Of a stretch of DNA of 64,000 nt, positions 59,760-64,000 are shown in pieces (position 1 is the first letter of the stretch; each line of letters begins with the position of its first letter). The notes below the pieces were generated by a model. The model was not told the DNA's origin, did not search any database, and saw only the letters and a list, made by a program, of their open reading frames with translations. The position numbers were made by a program, and so were the translations under genes. The DNA is from Micropterus salmoides (taxonomy: Eukaryota; Chordata; Actinopteri; Centrarchiformes; Centrarchidae): the NCBI RefSeq assembly GCF_014851395.1, contig NW_024041484.1:2311015-2375014 (forward strand), written 5' to 3'.

Positions 59760-61824
59760 CACACAACAACCTACCGTAACCCCAAAAACATTCAAATCAT
59801 AGTCACACTGGCCACCAGAGCACCGAGAGAAATGCCGGTAGGCCGTTGTTCTGTGACAGAGATGGGTTAAAATAGGAAGAAGATAAGGAAGGTTTGGGTT
59901 TAGCTAACTTGCCACTAAACGTTAGCTCTATCGGTGCCTTTTGTTGTTCAACATGTTCAGCTTTTCAGAAAGCCGATGTGCTTGTCTGTCCCTTTTCGTC
60001 AACCTACCAATCACAGCCTTGATGGGGCGGGACATTAAAAAAAGTTTGACGCACTACAGCAAACTTTCAAATGTTGAACAATATAATTACTGACAATTCA
60101 CTACTTAGCGTTAACAAATTAGAGACCAATGTAGAGCATTTATCTTGCACAATGATTTAATGAATAAAAACAACCCACAGAAATTAAACTGCTATAACTG
60201 GATCTAATATTTAACAAGTGGTAAAATAGTAAACTATTATGAAATTATAATGAACATAGTAATTAATATATTAACGGTATACTAACAGTACTTTAATTAA
60301 ACAATATACCATTTATTTAATGTTAAAATTATACTTATACACATTTACACTAGTTCCTCCTCCAGGTTGTAGATAGTGCCTCTGCAGTGGACAGATGTAC
60401 TGGTGCTGGTCATATAATTAGAATATCATCATTTATTTCAGTAATTGCATTAAAAAAGTGAAACTTGGATATTATATTCATTCATTACACACAGACTGAT
60501 ATATTTCAATTCATTTTATTGTGATGACTAAAACTGACAACTCATGAAAATCCCAAATTCAGTATCTCCGAAAATTAGAATATAACTTAAGACAAAAAAG
60601 GATTTTTAGAAATGTTGGCCGGCTGAAAAGTATGAACATGAAAAGTACGAGCATGTACAGCACTCAATACTTAGTTGGGGCTCCTTTTGCCTGAATTACT
60701 GCAGCAATGCGGCGTGGCATGGAGTCCATCAGTCTGTGGCACTGCTCAGGTGTTATGAGAGCCCAGGTTGCTCTGATAGTGGCCTTCAGCTCTTCTGCTT
60801 TGTTGGGTCTGGCATTGCGCGTCTTCCTCTTCACAATACCCCATAGATTTTCTATAGGGTTAAGGTCAGGCGAGTTTGCTGGCCAATTAAGAACAGGGAT
60901 ACCATCAGAGAACATAACTTTGGACCACTCAGCAGCAGTCCAGTCCTTTTTGGAAAGGAATGCGACAGCTGAAACCCATGTCTTGCATACGTCTGTGCGT
61001 GGTGGTTCTTGAAGCACTGACTCCAGCTGCAGTCCACGCTTTGTGAATCTCCCCCACATTTTTGAATGGGATTTGTTTCACAATCCTCTCCAGGGTGCAG
61101 TTATCCCTATTGCTTGTACACTTTTTTCTACCACATCTTTTCCTTCCCTTCGCCTCTCTATTAATGTGCTTGGACACAGAGCTCTGTGAACAGCCAGCCT
61201 CTTTAGCAATGACCTTTTGTGTCTTGCCCTCCTTGTGCAAGGTGTCAATGGTCGTCTTTTGGACAGCTGTCAAGTGAGCATTCTTCTCCATGATTGTGTA
61301 GCCTACAGAACTAGACTGAGAGACCATTTAAAGGCCTTTGCAGGTGTTTTGAGTTAATTAGCTGATCAGAGTGTGGCACCAGGTGTCTTCAATATTGAAC
61401 CTTTTCACAATATTCTAATTTTCTGAGATACTGATTTTGGGGTTTTCATTAGTTGTCAGTTCTAATCATCAAAATTAAAAAGAATGAACACTTGAAATAT
61501 ATCAGTCTGTGTGGAATGAATTTATACAAGTTTCACTTTTTGAATGGAATTACTGAAATAAATCAACTTTTTGATGATATTCTAATTATATGACCAGCAC
61601 CTGTAGATTTAACCAGAGTCAGGATGCCAGTGTGCCAATATGTGCTCCTTCTTCAAACTTTGTTTGAGTTTGTTGAGAAATACACATTTCAAATGTATTT
61701 TGTGCATTGTTTTTGATAATCAAGCAAGTAGACTCATAGTACCATTTGTTCCGTTGTATCGAATTGCTATATTGTCCACAATAATTGCAATATGACACTT
61801 TCTCCAAATCGTACAGCCGTAATT
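59760..61824 (+). mobile_element. Repeat family X, copy 3, interrupted by Tc1
   Basis: Starts ACACAACAACCTACCGTAAC and ends CTCCAAATCGTACAGCCGTAAT. Block order as in copy 2. The Tc1 element at 60,400-61,603 interrupts it between GTGGACAGATG and GATTTAACCAGAG. Without that insert the element is about 860 bp. Confidence 0.75.
60400..61603 (-). mobile_element. Tc1-like transposon relic with TA target duplication
   Basis: Inverted ends CTGGTGCTGGTCATATAATT... / ...AATTATATGACCAGCACCTG, flanked by TA on each side (60,398-60,399 and 61,604-61,605). Minus-strand transposase in two frames: the paired-like HTH part HLTAVQKTTIDTLHKEGKTQ with CSQSSVSKHI (from about 61,282 downward), and the C-terminal WSKVMFSDG and NSPDLNPIENLWGIVKRKTR. 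A frameshift near 60,980 and an internal deletion right after FSD remove the middle of the catalytic domain, including the second Asp. The first Asp and the final Glu of the DD(34)E triad remain. Not able to encode active transposase; about 1.2 kb versus about 1.5-1.6 kb for intact relatives. Confidence 0.9.
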
Positions 61825-61825
61825 A

Positions 61826-63175
61826 AGAGGAAGATTTATTTATAATTTTACAGCACAGGGTTTTATACCCTGTGACCTCATAATTAAGCTTGACAATTCT
61901 TGGCCTTTGAAACAGTATTTGACAAAACAATCTGAAAAAAGGTCCTTGCTTGTTTTATATTATTTTTTTTTTTTTTATTAGTAAATTGCTCAGTTACCAT
62001 GGAAATGTACATGTTCAAACCTGTTCATTTTAAAATAAAAGCTTCTGCATGCTCCTTACACAGGATAACATGTGCACTCTCATACAGCTAGATATTTGAA
62101 CAACAGGATTTAATGCAACCTGAATTAAAATATTGTAAGCATGTATTCATGTACCTATATTGGAACTTAACAGACCCTTAGTATTTACCCAAATATTTCT
62201 AAATACCACTACAATACACTACCAAAATTCAGCATGATCATAGAAATTCTGACTCAGCTTGGCATTTAGTAAACAGATGTCTTCAAAAACATTTTTCCCA
62301 GTGCAGTTTAAAGAATCACTATTGTGGTGTTGTATTCTCTACATTATTGCACTACACTGTTGTCGCTCTCCAACACAAATCTCATCTCACTCATGCCACC
62401 ACATGGACCAGTAGCAGTGGTATAGTCTGCTAGTATCACAAATGGCCTCTCTCAGTGGCACCACATTGTGTCTAAAGGAAGCCCAGACTGCACAAAGTGA
62501 GGGCTGCAATGGCAGACAGACACAGTGGAAATCAATGTCAATTGTCAATGCACTTCAAGGTCACATCACCCTAGTAAACAAGATAAAGATTTCAGAGGAA
62601 TCTGACACTCTTCACAATTGTTGCTTTAGATGGAAACTGAAATTAAATTACTCAATTTAACCACAAATGAATTGCATTTTCTAAACTGTACGGTTTAAGT
62701 TAGGCTTTTATTTCATCCTCTTAATCATGTTGAATGTATATTTAGTGTAGGAGAAACACTACTTTAATTAAACAGCTGTTCAAAGGGGCACCAACGCAGT
62801 TTATGGAAAACAGGAAAAACAAGCCAGAGTAATTAAAACTCAATTATAAATTTGATCAGTCTCTTCAGAAGGAATTGAATTCTTTCCATAGACTAAACTT
62901 GTCTTCTGCTTCAAAGAAAACACAACTTCTTACTGATTAAATTAGGTATTAGATAGTATTTACATCTAGATAGCTAATAAGTGAATAAATAAGGATTAAT
63001 AAAAGAATCAAACAACAGATGAATAGCAGATATAATGATGAAATAAACCTGATCTTACGGTAAAACTCTAACGTATCGCTAGGGCAATTCACCTTTTTGA
63101 AGGGAATTACTATACTTTATTTGACACAACTCTTAATTACAGCAAAAAAACCATTGTTCAGCCTACTGTTTTAAA
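61826..63175. other. A+T-rich DNA, nothing recognised
   Basis: A poly-T run lies at 61,967-61,978. No exon or named repeat. Confidence 0.35.
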
Positions 63176-63179
63176 GTAC

Positions 63180-63620
63180 TGACAATGACGAGGCGCTCCA
63201 GCTGTGGCTCTCTGGCATTGTGCACAGGGCTGGGGCCGCCGTGCAGCGGGGAGGGGCAGTCCCGAGTGATTCCTGACAAGCAGCAGGTCACAGAGCGGTT
63301 CCGGCAGTATGTTTCAGCAAGGGTCCGGGCCTTTGCCACCTGGTCTGTTGGATCCATCCTGCCTTGTATCAATGGTTCAGGCTGTTGGTGGTGGTTTAAT
63401 GGTGTGGGGGATATTTTCTTGGCACACTTTGGACCCCTTAGTACCAACCGAGCATCGTTTAAACACGAAGGCCTACCTGAGTATTGTTGCTGATCATGTC
63501 CATCCCTTTTATGAGCACAGTGTACCATCTTCTGATGGCTACTTCCAGCAGGATAATGCACCATGTCACAAAGCTCAAATCATCTCAAACTGGTTTCTTG
63601 AACATAAGAGTGAGTTGATA
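63180..63620 (+). pseudogene. Tc1-like transposase fragment
   Basis: Frames shift midway. RRSSCGSLALCTG-type sequence starts near 63,190; a + frame then reads GLMVWGIFSWHTLDPLVPTE (about 63,393-63,452), YLSIVADHVHPF, and DGYFQQDNAPCHKAQIISNW (about 63,534-63,593). QQDNAPCH carries the second catalytic Asp of the Tc1 triad. The N-terminal DNA-binding part and the C-terminal SPDLNPIE(H/N)LW block are missing and no terminal repeats were found. This is a different Tc1 lineage from the copy at 60,400. Confidence 0.8.
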
Positions 63621-63639
63621 TATATAAATTTGCTATGGT

Positions 63640-64000
63640 CTGATCGGTCAACCGACACTGTAACGGAATTACACAATGGAATATATGGATTTATTTATTT
63701 TGGCTTACATACAGAAGTAATACTGATTTCTGCTGGTCGTCACTATGTATTGTTATGATTTCTGTATGTGTCTGGGGTGTGTATGTTCTCTGGGGAACCC
63801 CTCCGTCTGCTGTCCTCAGCCATTATGAGGAGAGGAGGGGTTTCTTCCTTCAACCTCAAGCCTATGTTTGACTTCCTAAAATGTTTTTATCTGCCAATTG
63901 AAATTATTTAGGCAACAGGCAGTTAATTAGAATTTGTAGTGGTTTAAATTATAATTTTTTTTATGCCTGCATTTGATTCCCGCACCTTCTGAAAATGTTG
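63640..64000. other. No gene recognised
   Basis: A+T-rich, with a G-rich patch near 63,820-63,842. Nothing supported. Confidence 0.35.

Overview
The window is nuclear DNA from a teleost fish, most likely a percomorph. The evidence is split vertebrate-type exons with GT/AG borders, an A+T-rich background, and many repeats of types common in fish genomes: L2/CR1-group LINE relics, a REL-endonuclease LINE, Tx1/L1, Tc1, hAT-type and TTAA-flanked MITEs, and tRNA-derived SINEs. No prokaryotic genes, rRNA genes, functional tRNA genes or CRISPR arrays are present.

The only cellular gene I can support is on the + strand: the 5' half of a Dbl-family Rho guanine-nucleotide exchange factor closest to ARHGEF39. 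It has a CpG-richer promoter with a CCAAT box and a non-coding leader exon ending at 22,688. Four coding exons follow (24,956-25,105; 28,806-28,900; 37,143-37,263; 42,627-42,745), with compatible splice phases. They encode 161 complete residues plus two bases of the next codon: the N-terminus and about the first two thirds of the DH domain. I could not find the rest of the DH domain or the PH domain before 64,000, so they are probably further downstream. Introns of 2.2, 3.7, 8.2 and 5.4 kb are filled with transposon relics.

Layout. 1-22,400 is upstream of the gene: a REL-type LINE relic (about 165-2,876), a nested complex (about 4,800-6,260), a Tx1/L1 relic split by a SINE (9,750-11,040), an L2-type LINE (13,690-14,937), and mostly unrecognised DNA between them. 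22,400-42,745 is the gene with its repeat-laden introns. 42,746-64,000 is either the next intron or downstream DNA. It holds several repeat families, and at 52,160-59,502 a multi-level nest: an L2-type LINE (+) interrupted by another LINE (-), which is itself split by a 4.2-kb block and by a SINE. A Tc1 relic with its TA duplication (60,400-61,603) sits inside a further repeat copy, and a Tc1 transposase fragment lies at 63,180-63,620.

I see no new gene system. The parts most worth a second look are the nested insertions, two non-autonomous DNA transposon families with clear end and target-site structure, several regions that read like conserved regulatory DNA, and the unusually stretched exchange-factor gene.
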